A stretch of 64,000 nucleotides of DNA from Pseudomonadota bacterium (GCA_018820855.1 JAHJNL010000022.1:62001-126000); one strand, 5' to 3'. Shown: positions 33,869-43,380, counted from the stretch's first letter. Made by a program: numbers and translations. The notes: generated from the sequence alone by a model not told the origin.

Positions 33869-34786
33869 TTACTCAGGGGTTTTCACCGGATGATAATGAA
33901 CATAGACCCGGCGCATGAATTCAATCTCTTGCAGCAAAAGTTCTTCGACCCGGGTGGCGATCATGTCCCCCTGTCTCACGGTAAGTGCGCCATCAACCCC
34001 AATGATGACATTGACCACCAGATAGGGACCAAAGCGGTGGGCATGGACCTCTTCTATGGCCTCTATCCCGTCCACCGACGCCAGTAAGTCGCGGATCGTT
34101 CTGCCCAGCTGTTTTCCGGGCAGAGTATCCATAAGATCTGCTGTGGAGGTACGCAGGATCTCAACCCCGGTATAAAGGATAATCAAGGAGACCACGGCTC
34201 CTGCCAGTGGGTCCACCCAAGGGAATCCCATACGTCCGAAAAATATACCAAGTGCGGCAGCCAGGGCCGAAAAAATATCGTTGCGGTGATCATGGGCCAG
34301 GGCCTCCACCGCACTGTTTTTCGTCTGTTTCCCTATCCTGCGGGTCCATAAGGTCAACCAGACCTTGAGACCGGCCGCGCCCAGAGCCACCCAAAGGGCG
34401 ATCTGGGAAGCCCCGGCAAAATCGCCTGTCCCTGAGATAATTTCATAGACGCCATTGACAGAGTTCCAAAAAATGGCGATGGCGGTAGTAACAACAAAGG
34501 CCCCGACCACCACAGCGGCAATACTCTCCATCTGATCATGGCCGTAAGGATGTTCATGATCTGCGGGCTTGCCAGAGAGTCTCATGAAGATGGCCATCAC
34601 CACCCCATAGGCCACATCCGAGGTGGAGTTAATGCCATCGGCAAGGAGAGCCGGACTATGACCGACAACTCCAATGGTTGCCTTTGCCGCAGCCAGCAAG
34701 GCATTTGCGACAAGTCCCACATGAATGGCCAGCAACCCCTTTCGACTCCGTTCATTGGCCGCCAAATTACTCTCTGTTTCTTTCAT
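33869..34786 (-). CDS. Cation diffusion facilitator family transporter
   Basis: A 305-residue CDF metal/proton antiporter with six membrane helices and a C-terminal cytoplasmic metal-binding domain (about 215-300; VDGIEAIEEVHAHRFGPY; VEELLLQEIEFMRRVYVHYHP). The helix-2 metal site reads N-S-T-S-D (LLADGINSTSDV) and helix 5 D-H-R-N-D (ALAHDHRNDIF), giving an N-D-D-D site rather than the H-D-H-D of common zinc exporters. The DHEHPYGHDQMES loop between helices 2 and 3 is typical of the family. Substrate could be Mn, Fe, Co or Zn. First gene of a pair with the ACT gene. Confidence 0.92.
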   Translation of the reverse strand: MKETESNLAANERSRKGLLAIHVGLVANALLAAAKATIGVVGHSPALLADGINSTSDVAYGVVMAIFMRLSGKPADHEHPYGHDQMESIAAVVVGAFVVTTAIAIFWNSVNGVYEIISGTGDFAGASQIALWVALGAAGLKVWLTLWTRRIGKQTKNSAVEALAHDHRNDIFSALAAALGIFFGRMGFPWVDPLAGAVVSLIILYTGVEILRTSTADLMDTLPGKQLGRTIRDLLASVDGIEAIEEVHAHRFGPYLVVNVIIGVDGALTVRQGDMIATRVEELLLQEIEFMRRVYVHYHPVKTPE

Positions 34787-35360
34787 CCTGCCAACCTACC
34801 GAGGCATAATCCTGCCAAATGCCAGCTTGTATACTGAAAAAGCAAAACTCTGCCCCTCAAAAAAAAGATTTCTTCATGGTGTCGCAGCAACTTACCGCTA
34901 TTGTGGACGTATCGTTATAATTATTTTACTTAAGAACCGTATCAAGCCAGTCAAACACACCTTGGCTCACGACGCTACGGTTTTCCGTGATGCAGCGGTT
35001 GAATGCCACACCCCTGGCTGCTACAATAACAAACTTCTTTTGAAAGGAGACAAGCTTTTTTTATAGCCTCATCCTGTTGCCACCTCTGCACCTCTTCACG
35101 GCGATGCTCACCTTCGTCGACAAGAATCATCAGCAGCGGCGGTGGCTGCCGGCCTATTGGCAAAAAGACCCCGGGCAGTCCTTAGTCTTTTCATTCTCAT
35201 AAAGTTGTGACAATACGTATCCTCTCCAAGTTTTTCAAGCTGTTTCAAGATGTACACCTCCTGTCCTGCATCCCGCAAACAGCGCCATGTCATTATCCAG
35301 ACATAGCGATTTGCCCTGATGGCATTACGCCCCTTCCTCCTGAACTCCTTAGATAATAAA
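34787..35360. other. Gene-poor region with overlapping short reading frames
   Basis: About 570 bp. On the minus strand two overlapping frames are open: one ends at 35108 and contains a 46-codon frame with a perfect ribosome site (listed separately); the other (35163 to 34975) reads MILVDEGEHRREEVQRWQQD and continues to a cysteine-containing end. Together they may be a gene split by a frameshift near 35150. Upstream of the CDF gene there is an AT-rich stretch near 34900-34930. Confidence 0.35.
35108..35248 (-). CDS. Possible small protein (46 aa) of unknown function
   Basis: TTG 35246-35248 lies 8 bp after a perfect AGGAGG. The frame reads MKQLEKLGEDTYCHNFMRMK and then a basic, Ala-rich end. 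It is not a family I know. The strong ribosome site is the only support; lack of a conserved domain, a low-information C-terminus and an overlapping second frame make it doubtful. Confidence 0.3.
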   Translation of the reverse strand: MKQLEKLGEDTYCHNFMRMKRLRTARGLFANRPAATAAADDSCRRR

Positions 35361-35405
35361 TAAAAAAGGGTTGAAACCTGGCGCTTTCGCGTCCGATTTC
35401 AACCC
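35361..35405 (-). terminator. Rho-independent terminator after the split-Soret cytochrome gene
   Basis: Outer stem GGGTTGAAA (35368-35376) / TTTCAACCC (35397-35405), with an inner CGCGAAAGCG-like hairpin, followed on the minus strand by six T (complement of 35362-35367). It is 115 bp after the cytochrome stop. Confidence 0.85.
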
Positions 35406-35519
35406 TTCAGGAGAAGACTCTTACTCTTCCCGCCCCGCTAGCAATATCTGTCAAAAAAAACAGACAACCACTGAACGAAACCGGAAGGCCCTAAAAGAGT
35501 CTGGTTATGAGGAACCGTC

Positions 35520-36320
35520 TCAGGATTTTTCCGACGGCATGGGAGGGCTTGGTACGTCATTGTGACATTCACCACAGTTGTATTGACCGGTAATGCCATG
35601 CTCTTTGACCGCCGAGAAAGTCGCAGTCGGTTCATACTTACCGTCCTTCCAGTCATTGAGCAACTCCACCACCCGGTAAGCGGTGCTTGCCGCAACCCTG
35701 GCACAACGGTCCTTTCTTTCAGCACTCTTCAAAGGGTGACCTGAGGCCTCCATCCACTTCCCGACGGACACATGGCAGAGGGGAGAGTCACTGGTGGTGG
35801 TGACAATCTTGTCGATGGCAATGCGTGGTTTTGCCGGCTTGAAGATAGGCATCTTGGCCTCAGAATACCACTGCATGATGTCATTGGCGATTTGATGCCC
35901 CTCAGGAGAACCTGCGATTCGAGGACCGATAATCAGATTGGCAACAATATTCGCGCCGGCTGGCGAACCACAGACTGTACCCCAGCCAACCATGCCGCCT
36001 TCCAGAAAGACAAAGGCATCGGACGGGAATGAAGTATAAGGCTCTCCGACTTTTTCTCCCAACTGACTGAAGACGGAGTTGATTACCGCACAACCGCAAA
36101 ATACCCTGTACCACTCCTCGTAACAGATCTCAGCGGTCTTCACCGGGTCGAGTTTTTCATAGGGCCATGGCCACTTTTCGTTCGTCGAACCTTTGGCCTG
36201 AGCAGACTTCAACATCCCCCCCAACTGCGTCAGGGCAGTACCTGCGGCAAGAACTCCTGCGGTACCAATCATCATCTGACGGCGGGACAGGCTATGACAG
36301 ATTTTGTCCGGTTTCTCCAT
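35520..36320 (-). CDS. Split-Soret cytochrome c, Tat-exported
   Basis: A 266-residue periplasmic cytochrome. The N-terminus has a twin-arginine signal (SRRQMMIGTAGVLAAG). The mature part begins with a C_GCAxxI_C_C-type cysteine domain: FCGCAVINSVFSQLGE and GWGTVCGSPAGANIVAN. The C-terminal part has one canonical heme site, YNCGECHND (CxxCH), and a second SDSPLCHVSVGKWM with only the Cys-His half, as in the split-Soret family described from Desulfovibrio desulfuricans. The start at ATG 36318-36320 has a perfect GGAGGAAAG. It is transcribed away from the RegB-like kinase gene (258-bp spacer) and ends in a strong terminator. Its redox role is unknown; nitrate/nitrite or oxygen stress functions have been suggested for the family. 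Confidence 0.88.
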   Translation of the reverse strand: MEKPDKICHSLSRRQMMIGTAGVLAAGTALTQLGGMLKSAQAKGSTNEKWPWPYEKLDPVKTAEICYEEWYRVFCGCAVINSVFSQLGEKVGEPYTSFPSDAFVFLEGGMVGWGTVCGSPAGANIVANLIIGPRIAGSPEGHQIANDIMQWYSEAKMPIFKPAKPRIAIDKIVTTTSDSPLCHVSVGKWMEASGHPLKSAERKDRCARVAASTAYRVVELLNDWKDGKYEPTATFSAVKEHGITGQYNCGECHNDVPSPPMPSEKS

Positions 36321-36577
36321 AATGTCTTTCCTCCACATGCTGGTTTTACGATTATTGGCCGATACCAACTCATTGGGCTCAGCCGGCTGCAAGAACACCT
36401 CGTTAACAAATAAAAGCTAACCGAAAGAAACAAACACCACAATGTGGCATATTGTCGCATCTCCTGAAAAATATTGTGAAAAATACTTATTCCCTCTCAC
36501 GGCAAAACGATAAGACGTAGATTTTCTTTTACTTTCCTGATAAGAAAGCCTAAAGTGTACGTCATTATGATACAGTA

Positions 36578-38038
36578 ATGAGAGATGCGGACTGCCGCTC
36601 CCATCTGCAAAGAGCGGTGACAGTCTTGCCCGGTTTTTCACGGCCTCCAGGCCTCCTGCCCCTGGTCAAGGGCTACTTCTGGTGCCCCATGCTTTTTCCC
36701 AATTTCACATGCTTCATCCGCAGCCCTCAAAAAGAACAGGTCGACGTGACCCTTCCCTGGCTGCTGGCCCTGCGCTGGGGCGAGGTGTTCTGTCAGATCA
36801 TTCTCATTGTCGCGGTGTGGCTGGTGATGGATATCGAAATCCCCCTCCTGCCGGTCTCCGCTATTATCCTCTTTGAGGGAGCCAGCAACGTCTACCTGCA
36901 TATTCGGCACGAACTCAACGCCCCTGTCTCCAACCGGATGATTTTAATCATCCTCCTGATGGATAGCGTTTTCCTCACCGGGCTTCTCTATATCACCGGT
37001 GCTGCCATGAACCCCTTTGTCTTTCTTTACCTGATCCATATTGTCACCGGAGCTATCATCCTTCCGGAGAAGTGTTCCTGGCTGATCACCGCCACCACCC
37101 TGGCCTGCTACAGCCTGCTCTTCTACTTTCCGCCATCTTTCATTTCCGCTCTTTCCGAACCGCATTTCCCGAAAGATGCGACAGACCTGCAGCTGATCGA
37201 CAATCTCACCGATTCCATCCAACTGCACCTGAAGGGAATGGGCGGAGCCTTTTTCGTCACTTCAGTGTTCATAGTTTTTTTTGTCAGCAAAACCCAGAAA
37301 GCCCTCACCCAACATCGACTCAAAGTCCAGTCCCTGGAAAAAGAACGGGAACGCCACGAACGCTTGGCCTCCTTGGCCACCTTTGCTGCAGGAGCGGCCC
37401 ACGAACTTTCCACCCCTCTCAGCACAGTTGCCGTGGTCTCCTGCGAGATGATCCACGTCCTGAAAGAGCATGGCGAGAGCGGGGAACTCCTCGACGATGC
37501 CCGTCTGATCAGAAGACAGGTGGCAGACTGCAAAGAAATCCTCTACCAGATGGCTGCAGGGGCGGGCGAACATCTGGGCGAAGAGATCAGAGATTTTTCT
37601 ATCCAGCAGGCGGTGAACCAGATCCTTGAAGAGATCAAGGAGGAGGATCGCAGACGGCTCCGGGTAACCATAGAACCGAAAGACTTACAAATCACCATGC
37701 CGTTTCGTTCACTATGCCGGACAATCAAGGGACTGGTTAAAAACGGGCTTGAGGCCTCCTCGCCTCCCGAGCAAGTGACCATGCGCTGGTTTACGACACC
37801 TGAACATCTTGGGGTTGAGATACGAGATCCGGGAACAGGCATTGATGAAGAAATGGAGAGCCAGGTAACTGAACCATTTTTCACCACTAAGGATTCAGGA
37901 CTTGGCCTTGGCCTCTTTCTTGCAAAAAGTATGGCCGAGCAGTTTGGCGGCGGCCTCTCCATAGAACTGCAATCGGATCAGGGTACACGGGTAACGCTGA
38001 CCCTCGCCCTTGAGACAATCAGGAAAAAACTGCAATAA
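36578..38038 (+). CDS. RegB/PrrB-type redox sensor histidine kinase
   Basis: A 486-residue kinase (start uncertain). Six membrane helices span about 65-235 (ALRWGEVFCQIILIVAVWLV; MILIILLMDSVFLTGLLY; MNPFVFLYLIHIVTGAIIL). The phospho-acceptor box is AGAAHELSTPLSTVAVVS, the RegB form of HisKA. Just after it, RRQVADCKEILYQM carries a cysteine in the place of the redox-active cysteine of RegB. HATPase motifs are LVKNGLEASS, EIRDPGTGID and DSGLGLGLFLAKSMAEQFGG. It is followed 24 bp later by its RegA-like partner. Start: ATG 36578 lies only 6 bp after a TATGAT that looks like a -10 box, and has no ribosome site, so ATG 36689 (MLFPNFTCF) is a real alternative. Confidence 0.9.
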   Translation: MRDADCRSHLQRAVTVLPGFSRPPGLLPLVKGYFWCPMLFPNFTCFIRSPQKEQVDVTLPWLLALRWGEVFCQIILIVAVWLVMDIEIPLLPVSAIILFEGASNVYLHIRHELNAPVSNRMILIILLMDSVFLTGLLYITGAAMNPFVFLYLIHIVTGAIILPEKCSWLITATTLACYSLLFYFPPSFISALSEPHFPKDATDLQLIDNLTDSIQLHLKGMGGAFFVTSVFIVFFVSKTQKALTQHRLKVQSLEKERERHERLASLATFAAGAAHELSTPLSTVAVVSCEMIHVLKEHGESGELLDDARLIRRQVADCKEILYQMAAGAGEHLGEEIRDFSIQQAVNQILEEIKEEDRRRLRVTIEPKDLQITMPFRSLCRTIKGLVKNGLEASSPPEQVTMRWFTTPEHLGVEIRDPGTGIDEEMESQVTEPFFTTKDSGLGLGLFLAKSMAEQFGGGLSIELQSDQGTRVTLTLALETIRKKLQ

Positions 38039-38062
38039 CAGAAAAGACAGCGGAGGAAGTTG

Positions 38063-38593
38063 ATGGAAAAGATATTATTGGTTGATGACGAGGATTTCTT
38101 CAGGGAGCGCCTGAACCGAGCCTTTGTCCGTAGAGGCTTCGCCACAAGCACCGCCTCCTGCTACGACGAAGCCATGGTCATCACCCATAAAGAACAGCCG
38201 ACCATGGCTGTGGTCGACCTGAAGATGCCGGGAAAAAGCGGCCTGCTTCTGGTCAAGGATGCCCTGTCTATAGTTCCGGAAATGAGGATCGTCGTACTGA
38301 CCGGCTACGGCTCCATTGCCACGGCCACAGAGGCCATCCGGCTCGGAGCAATTTCCTATCTGGCCAAGCCCGCCGATATCGACGAAATCCTCAAGGCCTT
38401 TTCCAGCGACAGCAACCTGGAACTGGAAGGTCTCAGCGAGGAAATCCTCCCTCCGTCGCTGGCCAGGGTAGAATGGGAACATATCCAACGAGTTCTCGCC
38501 GACTGCGATGACAACATAAGCTGTGCCGCTAAGAAATTAGGCATCCACAGAAGGACACTGCAAAGGAAGCTGTACAAATACGCCCCCAAATAA
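38063..38593 (+). CDS. RegA/PrrA-type response regulator
   Basis: A 176-residue two-domain regulator. The receiver has ILLVDDEDFF, the phospho-acceptor Asp52 in VVDLKMPGKSGL, the conserved LTGYGSIATATEAI and the lysine in YLAKPAD. The C-terminal Fis-type helix-turn-helix reads SCAAKKLGIHRRTLQRKLYK, the RegA/ActR/PrrA signature. In proteobacteria this pair controls energy-metabolism genes in response to redox state. It directly follows the RegB-like kinase. I use ATG 38063 with GGAGGAAG upstream rather than the preceding TTG. It ends near a convergent gene at 38624. Confidence 0.93.
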   Translation: MEKILLVDDEDFFRERLNRAFVRRGFATSTASCYDEAMVITHKEQPTMAVVDLKMPGKSGLLLVKDALSIVPEMRIVVLTGYGSIATATEAIRLGAISYLAKPADIDEILKAFSSDSNLELEGLSEEILPPSLARVEWEHIQRVLADCDDNISCAAKKLGIHRRTLQRKLYKYAPK

Positions 38594-38623
38594 AACCCTG
38601 AACAGAGCTGCACCCAGCAGAAA

Positions 38624-40855
38624 TCACTTATCAGCTCTGCCATCAAGAAGGTCGGCCAAGGCCACCCTCGTATTCACCGGCATCTTACAACTGAAGTCCT
38701 CGCAGACATAGGCCGTGGCACGGTCCTCCATTTTCGTTACCGTCTTTAAAAAGGGGAGCATTTTTTCCAGGAAGGCCTGGTTTTCCATACCATCGGCCAA
38801 CAAGAGTATGGTGTTCGGCAGGTAACGGGAATAGATTTCCCGAAGCAGTTCCTTGGTATCCTCTCCTCCTGCTTCTCCGGCTATGACTATCTGCCTGGGC
38901 TTATCCAGCTGGAAATCCATGGCAGTAAGCATCAAGGGCATAGCCGGTGCATAAGCCTCCAGGGTTTTGGCAAAGGACTCAATGGTCTTTTTACCAAGCT
39001 CTCGCCATTGCTTCTTCCCGGTCAGGCTTCCCAGACGCAGAAGGTTGAGGGCAGCTACAGAATTACCTGAAGGCTCGGCACCATCATAGGCTGCCTGCAT
39101 CCGAGCAAGTAAATTTGCGGATTGCGGGGTGTCATAAAAGCCGCCCTGTTCATCGCTGAAGAGTGCAATCTGCTGTTCTGTCAGGTCCATGGCCTGCACC
39201 AGGCGGGACGGAACATGACTGGCCCGGTAGAGGTCGAGCAGCCCCTGCACCAGAAAACTGTAATCATCCAACCCGGCAGGATGACGAGCCTCTCCTTCTC
39301 GCCATCGTCGTTTCAGCTCTCCATTGATGACAAGATGCTCCAGAAGAAAATCTGCAGCCCGCTCGGCAGCCAGCAGATAACGATCCTCCTCCAGGATCAC
39401 TGCTGCCCGGGCAAGAGCTGAGATCATCAGGCCATTCCAGGCAGTGATGATCTTGTCGTCCAGATGAGGCGCTATTCTCTTTTTTCGCTGGATGAGCAGT
39501 TTGGCTCGTGCCCCGCGCAGATATTCCTCCAGTTTCTGCTCACTGACCTGTCCCTCTCTGGCCACTTGCACCGAATCTTTAGCCTGATAGAGAATATTGC
39601 GGCCGCCGAACTCCTCCTGCGGATCATGGAGGGCATTGCCATTTCGTTCCACCCCATAATAGGCCTTGAACAAGGCGGCCTCCTGGTCGTTCAGCAGGCA
39701 ATTGATCTCATCTTCAGTCCAAAGATAATAGGCCCCTTCTCCATGCTCAGAGGGATCATAAGGATTAACTGAGTCAGCATCCTCTGCTGAATACAGGCCG
39801 CCGCCGGGATCCTGCATATCCCGCAACACATAATCCAGGATTTCACCGGCTGTTTTTCTATACCGAATATCAGCAGTTACCTGAAAAGCAGAAAGATATA
39901 TTGAGGCCAATTGGCCCTGATCGTAGAGCATCTTTTCAAAATGGGGGACACGCCACTGGTCATCCACCGAATAGCGATGAAATCCCCCTCCCACATGGTC
40001 ATACATCCCTCCGGCCGCCATGTTGTCCAGGGTGGTGAGGGCCATATCCCGCGCCTCTTTTTGACCACTGGACGCATAATAATGGAAAAGGAAATCCATG
40101 ACCACAGGCCGTGGAAACTTAGGAGCCTGACCGAAACCGCCATATCTGGGCTCATAATTATCTCTTATCTGAGCAAACCCCTTCTCCAGCCAGGACCTGG
40201 CCAGAGAGTGACTGCTGTCCGGCTTTCTTTCTTTAATGTAAGCTGTCACCTTTTCGGCAGACTGGGTCAGGCTTTTTCGATCTCTCAGCCAGGCCGTATG
40301 GATAAGCTGCAAGAGTTCCAGGAATCCTGGCCGACCGTAGTCGCTTTGCAGAGGAAAATAGGTGCCGGCATAAAAAGGTCTGGTATCCGGAAAGAGAAAG
40401 AGCGACATGGGCCAGCCCCCACTGCCGGTCATGGCCTGGGTGGCCGCCATATAAATCTGGTCGATACCGGGAAGTTCTTCACGATCGACCTTGATCGAGA
40501 TAAAGTGTTGATTGAGAAAATCGGCAACATTCCGGTTCTCAAAAGACTCGTGCGCCATAACATGACACCAGTGACAGGTAGAATAGCCGATGGACAGGAA
40601 GATCGGTTTGTCCTCTGCCCTTGCTCTGGCCAGGGCCTCTTCTCCCCAGGGATACCAATCAACCGGATTGTTGGCATGTTGCTGCAGATAGGGACTCTTT
40701 TCATGAATCAGATGATTACCCTCTTCCCTGCCAAACTTCACACTGCTCTCGTCTTCTTGTTTCATCATATCTCTCTGCTCCTTGCCCTCAATCCTGCCCA
40801 CCACAGAAAAAAAAGTGATCAGCAAGACCAAGATGATTCTCCCCGTGGATAGCAT
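38624..40855 (-). CDS. Exported YyaL/DUF255 thioredoxin-domain protein
   Basis: A 743-residue member of the YyaL/spermatogenesis-associated protein 20 family. After the Sec signal ([18 protein letters not shown]) comes the DUF255 thioredoxin-like domain: [40 protein letters not shown] with the CHWC pair, [19 protein letters not shown] and [14 protein letters not shown]. The remaining ~500 residues form the (alpha/alpha)6 barrel ([53 protein letters not shown]). Family members act on unknown sugars or thiols. Most are described without a signal peptide, so export is unusual. It ends 30 bp from the convergent regA-like gene and follows 88 bp downstream of nothing on its own strand; cls is upstream in position but transcribed the same way. 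Confidence 0.9.
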   Translation of the reverse strand: MLSTGRIILVLLITFFSVVGRIEGKEQRDMMKQEDESSVKFGREEGNHLIHEKSPYLQQHANNPVDWYPWGEEALARARAEDKPIFLSIGYSTCHWCHVMAHESFENRNVADFLNQHFISIKVDREELPGIDQIYMAATQAMTGSGGWPMSLFLFPDTRPFYAGTYFPLQSDYGRPGFLELLQLIHTAWLRDRKSLTQSAEKVTAYIKERKPDSSHSLARSWLEKGFAQIRDNYEPRYGGFGQAPKFPRPVVMDFLFHYYASSGQKEARDMALTTLDNMAAGGMYDHVGGGFHRYSVDDQWRVPHFEKMLYDQGQLASIYLSAFQVTADIRYRKTAGEILDYVLRDMQDPGGGLYSAEDADSVNPYDPSEHGEGAYYLWTEDEINCLLNDQEAALFKAYYGVERNGNALHDPQEEFGGRNILYQAKDSVQVAREGQVSEQKLEEYLRGARAKLLIQRKKRIAPHLDDKIITAWNGLMISALARAAVILEEDRYLLAAERAADFLLEHLVINGELKRRWREGEARHPAGLDDYSFLVQGLLDLYRASHVPSRLVQAMDLTEQQIALFSDEQGGFYDTPQSANLLARMQAAYDGAEPSGNSVAALNLLRLGSLTGKKQWRELGKKTIESFAKTLEAYAPAMPLMLTAMDFQLDKPRQIVIAGEAGGEDTKELLREIYSRYLPNTILLLADGMENQAFLEKMLPFLKTVTKMEDRATAYVCEDFSCKMPVNTRVALADLLDGRADK

Positions 40856-40943
40856 ACTCCTCAGGTGATAATAGGTTACTCAAACATCAATCCAACAGAT
40901 AGGAAAGATAATCACTTTCGGAATATTGCCAAGAGAGAATACT

Positions 40944-42440
40944 CTAATACAGAGGAGACACAAGACGGGCTACCCCCATCTTCAAGCGCTGCATGAAGCC
41001 CGAAAAAGAGGCAGTGGTGCGCTGTGAGTTGTCAATCAGATCTACCAGACAATGCTCAAGCTGTAAAAGGCTGGTCGATTCATAAAGAACAGTGGTAATT
41101 TCAAAATTGAGTCGAAAACTGCGCTGATCCATATTGGCAGAACCAACCAACCCCCAGAGTTGATCAATCACCCCCACCTTGGAATGGAGAAAGGCCGGCC
41201 CCATCTCATAGATTTCCACACCACTCTCTGTCAGCTCCCGGTAATAACTGCGCCCGGCCCAAAGGGCCAGACTGTGATCTGACTTTTCCGGCAGCAGGAG
41301 CCTGACCCTCACCCCCCGCAAGGCAGCAGCTTCAAGAGTCAATACCATGGCCCAATCCGGCACAAAGTAAGGCGTGGCAAGCACAACAGAATAATCTGCC
41401 GCCGAGATGGCTGCCAGCAACAGATGGTGCATAATCCCGGCATCGGAGTCTGGACCGGAGGGAATTACCTGGACAATCTGCCCTGAAGAATTCTCTGCGA
41501 CGTCCAGGGAAGGAAAAAAATCTTCTGCAAAAATATCATCCGCAGTGGCGTAATACCAGTCTTCAATAAATATTTCCTGGAGTTCATAGACGGCGGGACC
41601 GGTGAGGCGCAGGTGTGTGTCGATCCAGGGCCCGGAAGGGGTATCGGCACGAAAATACTCATCGGCTATATTCTGGCTGCCGGTAAAGGCGATCTGCCCG
41701 TCAACAACTACAATTTTCCGATGATTACGAAAGTTAAAATGGAAACGCCAGTTGGGTCCTCTCCACGGGAGTACCGGCATGAACCAGGCGACCTTGACTC
41801 CTGAACTACGGAGACGCTCCACAAATGACAAGGGCAGATCCCAGGAACCGAGATGGTCCAGCAAAAGACGACAAGACACACCGTTTTTCGCCTTTTCTAT
41901 CAGGAGGCTGGCCAGCGCTTCCCCACTGCTGTCGGCCCGAAAAATAAAATACTCAAGATGAACATGGTGAGCGGCAGATGCCACAGCATCCAGCAGGGCC
42001 TGCCAGGAATCAGCACCGCGATTGTGATAAATTTCCACCCTGTTGGCCCCAGTGGGGGGCTGCCGGTCATTGATTCGTGTCGCCAGTTTAACAAATTTAC
42101 GCAGGGAAGGGGGAAAGCTATTTTCTTCCATTTCGGGAGCATGGATTCGCCGAAAGGTACCGAGGGTCTTCCGTAACTCCGGATTTAACCCCCTTCGCTT
42201 TCTGATAAAACGGCGTCGGGCACGATTTCGCTTCGGTTCACTGAGAAGAAAAAAAAGGCCAACTCCCAGGATGGGGAGAAGCAGAAAGGTCAATATCCAA
42301 GCCAGCATGCTCCTCGGTTCCCGAGGATGGATCAGAATATAAAAAACCCCAAACAGCACTACAAGAATATCAAGGATTGCCCACAACGAAACGAATGGCA
42401 CAGAATATATTTCAGCAAACAGGAACAAGATGAACACCAA
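40944..42440 (-). CDS. cls: Cardiolipin synthase
   Basis: A phospholipase-D-type enzyme of up to 498 residues that joins two phosphatidylglycerols. Two N-terminal membrane helices (about 15-68: LWAILDILVVLFGVFYILI; MLAWILTFLLLPILGVGLFF) are followed by two HKD catalytic motifs: HRKIVVVDGQIAFTGSQN and HSKVGVIDQLWGLVGSANMD. The WFMPVLP...NFRNHRK segment is typical of the family. The annotated start is a TTG without a ribosome site; a GTG one codon later or shortly downstream would also keep both membrane helices, so the first 15 residues are uncertain. It lies upstream of the YyaL gene on the same strand (88-bp gap). Confidence 0.93.
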   Translation of the reverse strand: MVFILFLFAEIYSVPFVSLWAILDILVVLFGVFYILIHPREPRSMLAWILTFLLLPILGVGLFFLLSEPKRNRARRRFIRKRRGLNPELRKTLGTFRRIHAPEMEENSFPPSLRKFVKLATRINDRQPPTGANRVEIYHNRGADSWQALLDAVASAAHHVHLEYFIFRADSSGEALASLLIEKAKNGVSCRLLLDHLGSWDLPLSFVERLRSSGVKVAWFMPVLPWRGPNWRFHFNFRNHRKIVVVDGQIAFTGSQNIADEYFRADTPSGPWIDTHLRLTGPAVYELQEIFIEDWYYATADDIFAEDFFPSLDVAENSSGQIVQVIPSGPDSDAGIMHHLLLAAISAADYSVVLATPYFVPDWAMVLTLEAAALRGVRVRLLLPEKSDHSLALWAGRSYYRELTESGVEIYEMGPAFLHSKVGVIDQLWGLVGSANMDQRSFRLNFEITTVLYESTSLLQLEHCLVDLIDNSQRTTASFSGFMQRLKMGVARLVSPLY

Positions 42441-42566
42441 TTTTTATAATTACGAGTAGAAACGACGCCCCCTGCCCTTACAAGCCAGCAAAGCAACTCA
42501 TTGTGCCTGCTCTCTTCCTGCAGGAGGTCCACAACAGCTTTATTCCTCGAATACACCTTCGTCGCC

Positions 42567-42586
42567 TATAGGTATATTTACCTATA
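42567..42586. promoter_or_regulatory. 20-bp perfect dyad between cls and the PilZ gene
   Basis: TATAGGTA (42567-42574), TATT, TACCTATA (42579-42586), followed by a partial third copy (AATAGGTAG at 42591-42599). It sits 127 bp upstream of cls and 114 bp upstream of the PilZ gene and has the shape of an operator. Confidence 0.35.
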
Positions 42587-42699
42587 CAGAAATAGGTAGT
42601 TACAACAATTGATTCTTTCACATAACATGATATCCTTAAAAGAATGAGAAGTTCTCTCAGCAGAGAGACGCCGCCCCCCACCACTCATACGGAGAAGAT

Positions 42700-43035
42700 A
42701 TGGAACAGCGGAAATACATGCGCAGCAGTATGATCGGTATGACAGTGGACATCTCGGATCGGGCAGGTTTTTGCACCGGAACCATTAGAGATGTTTCACG
42801 ATTTGGTATTTGCATCACAGACATCCCAAGAAAACTGCATGCAAAAAACGGTATATTCAGCGTGGTCATATCAGGCCATGGGCAGAGTTTCAAACTGAAA
42901 GCCGAGGAAAAGTGGGAGACAAAGGACGGTCTGACAACGATAGTGGGTGCATTCATTGACAATGTCCCCTGGGATTGGACAGAAATGGTCATGCAGCACG
43001 AACCCGAGGATGATGACATATGGGGGAGCCACTGA
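42700..43035 (+). CDS. PilZ-domain protein (probable cyclic-di-GMP receptor)
   Basis: A 111-residue stand-alone PilZ domain. The N-terminal RKYMR matches the RxxxR ligand motif and TIRDVSRFGICI holds the D-x-S-x-x-G partner. These are the cyclic-di-GMP contacts of the family. The rest (FSVVISGHGQSFKLKAEEKW; TTIVGAFIDN) fits the beta-barrel. AGGAG-like GGAGAAG precedes the ATG. It is a single-gene unit divergent from cls. It may tune motility or the PilT-family system further along; no enzyme making or breaking cyclic-di-GMP is in the window. Confidence 0.82.
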   Translation: MEQRKYMRSSMIGMTVDISDRAGFCTGTIRDVSRFGICITDIPRKLHAKNGIFSVVISGHGQSFKLKAEEKWETKDGLTTIVGAFIDNVPWDWTEMVMQHEPEDDDIWGSH

Positions 43036-43380
43036 TAAGACCACAGAAAAGAGAGTGGCAGCATTGCAAAAACGTCCGCCTCTTCTGGCCCAAGCAGGTT
43101 GAGCCAGACCTTGGGACTTCGCGGAAACTCTTCCTGCACAAGCCCTTCAACAGTTTCTCGACCTTTTCTCTCTCAATAACGAAAATCTTCCCGGGTAAAG
43201 CCACGCTCCACGACCTGAAAAGTTTCCCCTGCGGCGGATCACGCACACGGCCCGATTTTTTTTATAAGGTTGGAGTGACAAGGTTTGAGTAACACGCCTT
43301 CGCCTTCCTTTAAGCGAGGAAGGCGTGCCAGTATCGTATGTAACAATCTGCCCTTATCCACCTGCATAGTTGCCAGCCCC
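43036..43380. other. Convergent intergenic region with a hairpin
   Basis: About 345 bp between the PilZ gene and the 3' end of the MscS-family gene. CGCCTTCCT (43301-43309) pairs with AGGAAGGCG (43317-43325) around a 7-base loop; a wider CACGCCTTC/GAAGGCGTG pairing competes with it. No T tract follows in either direction. A T-rich run near 43258-43264 is the only other feature. No gene is seen. Confidence 0.5.

Noticed and set aside
39911-40852. Long plus-strand open frame of 313 codons
   Set aside because: It is antisense to the YyaL gene, which has clear domains; the antisense translation shows no motif or ribosome site.
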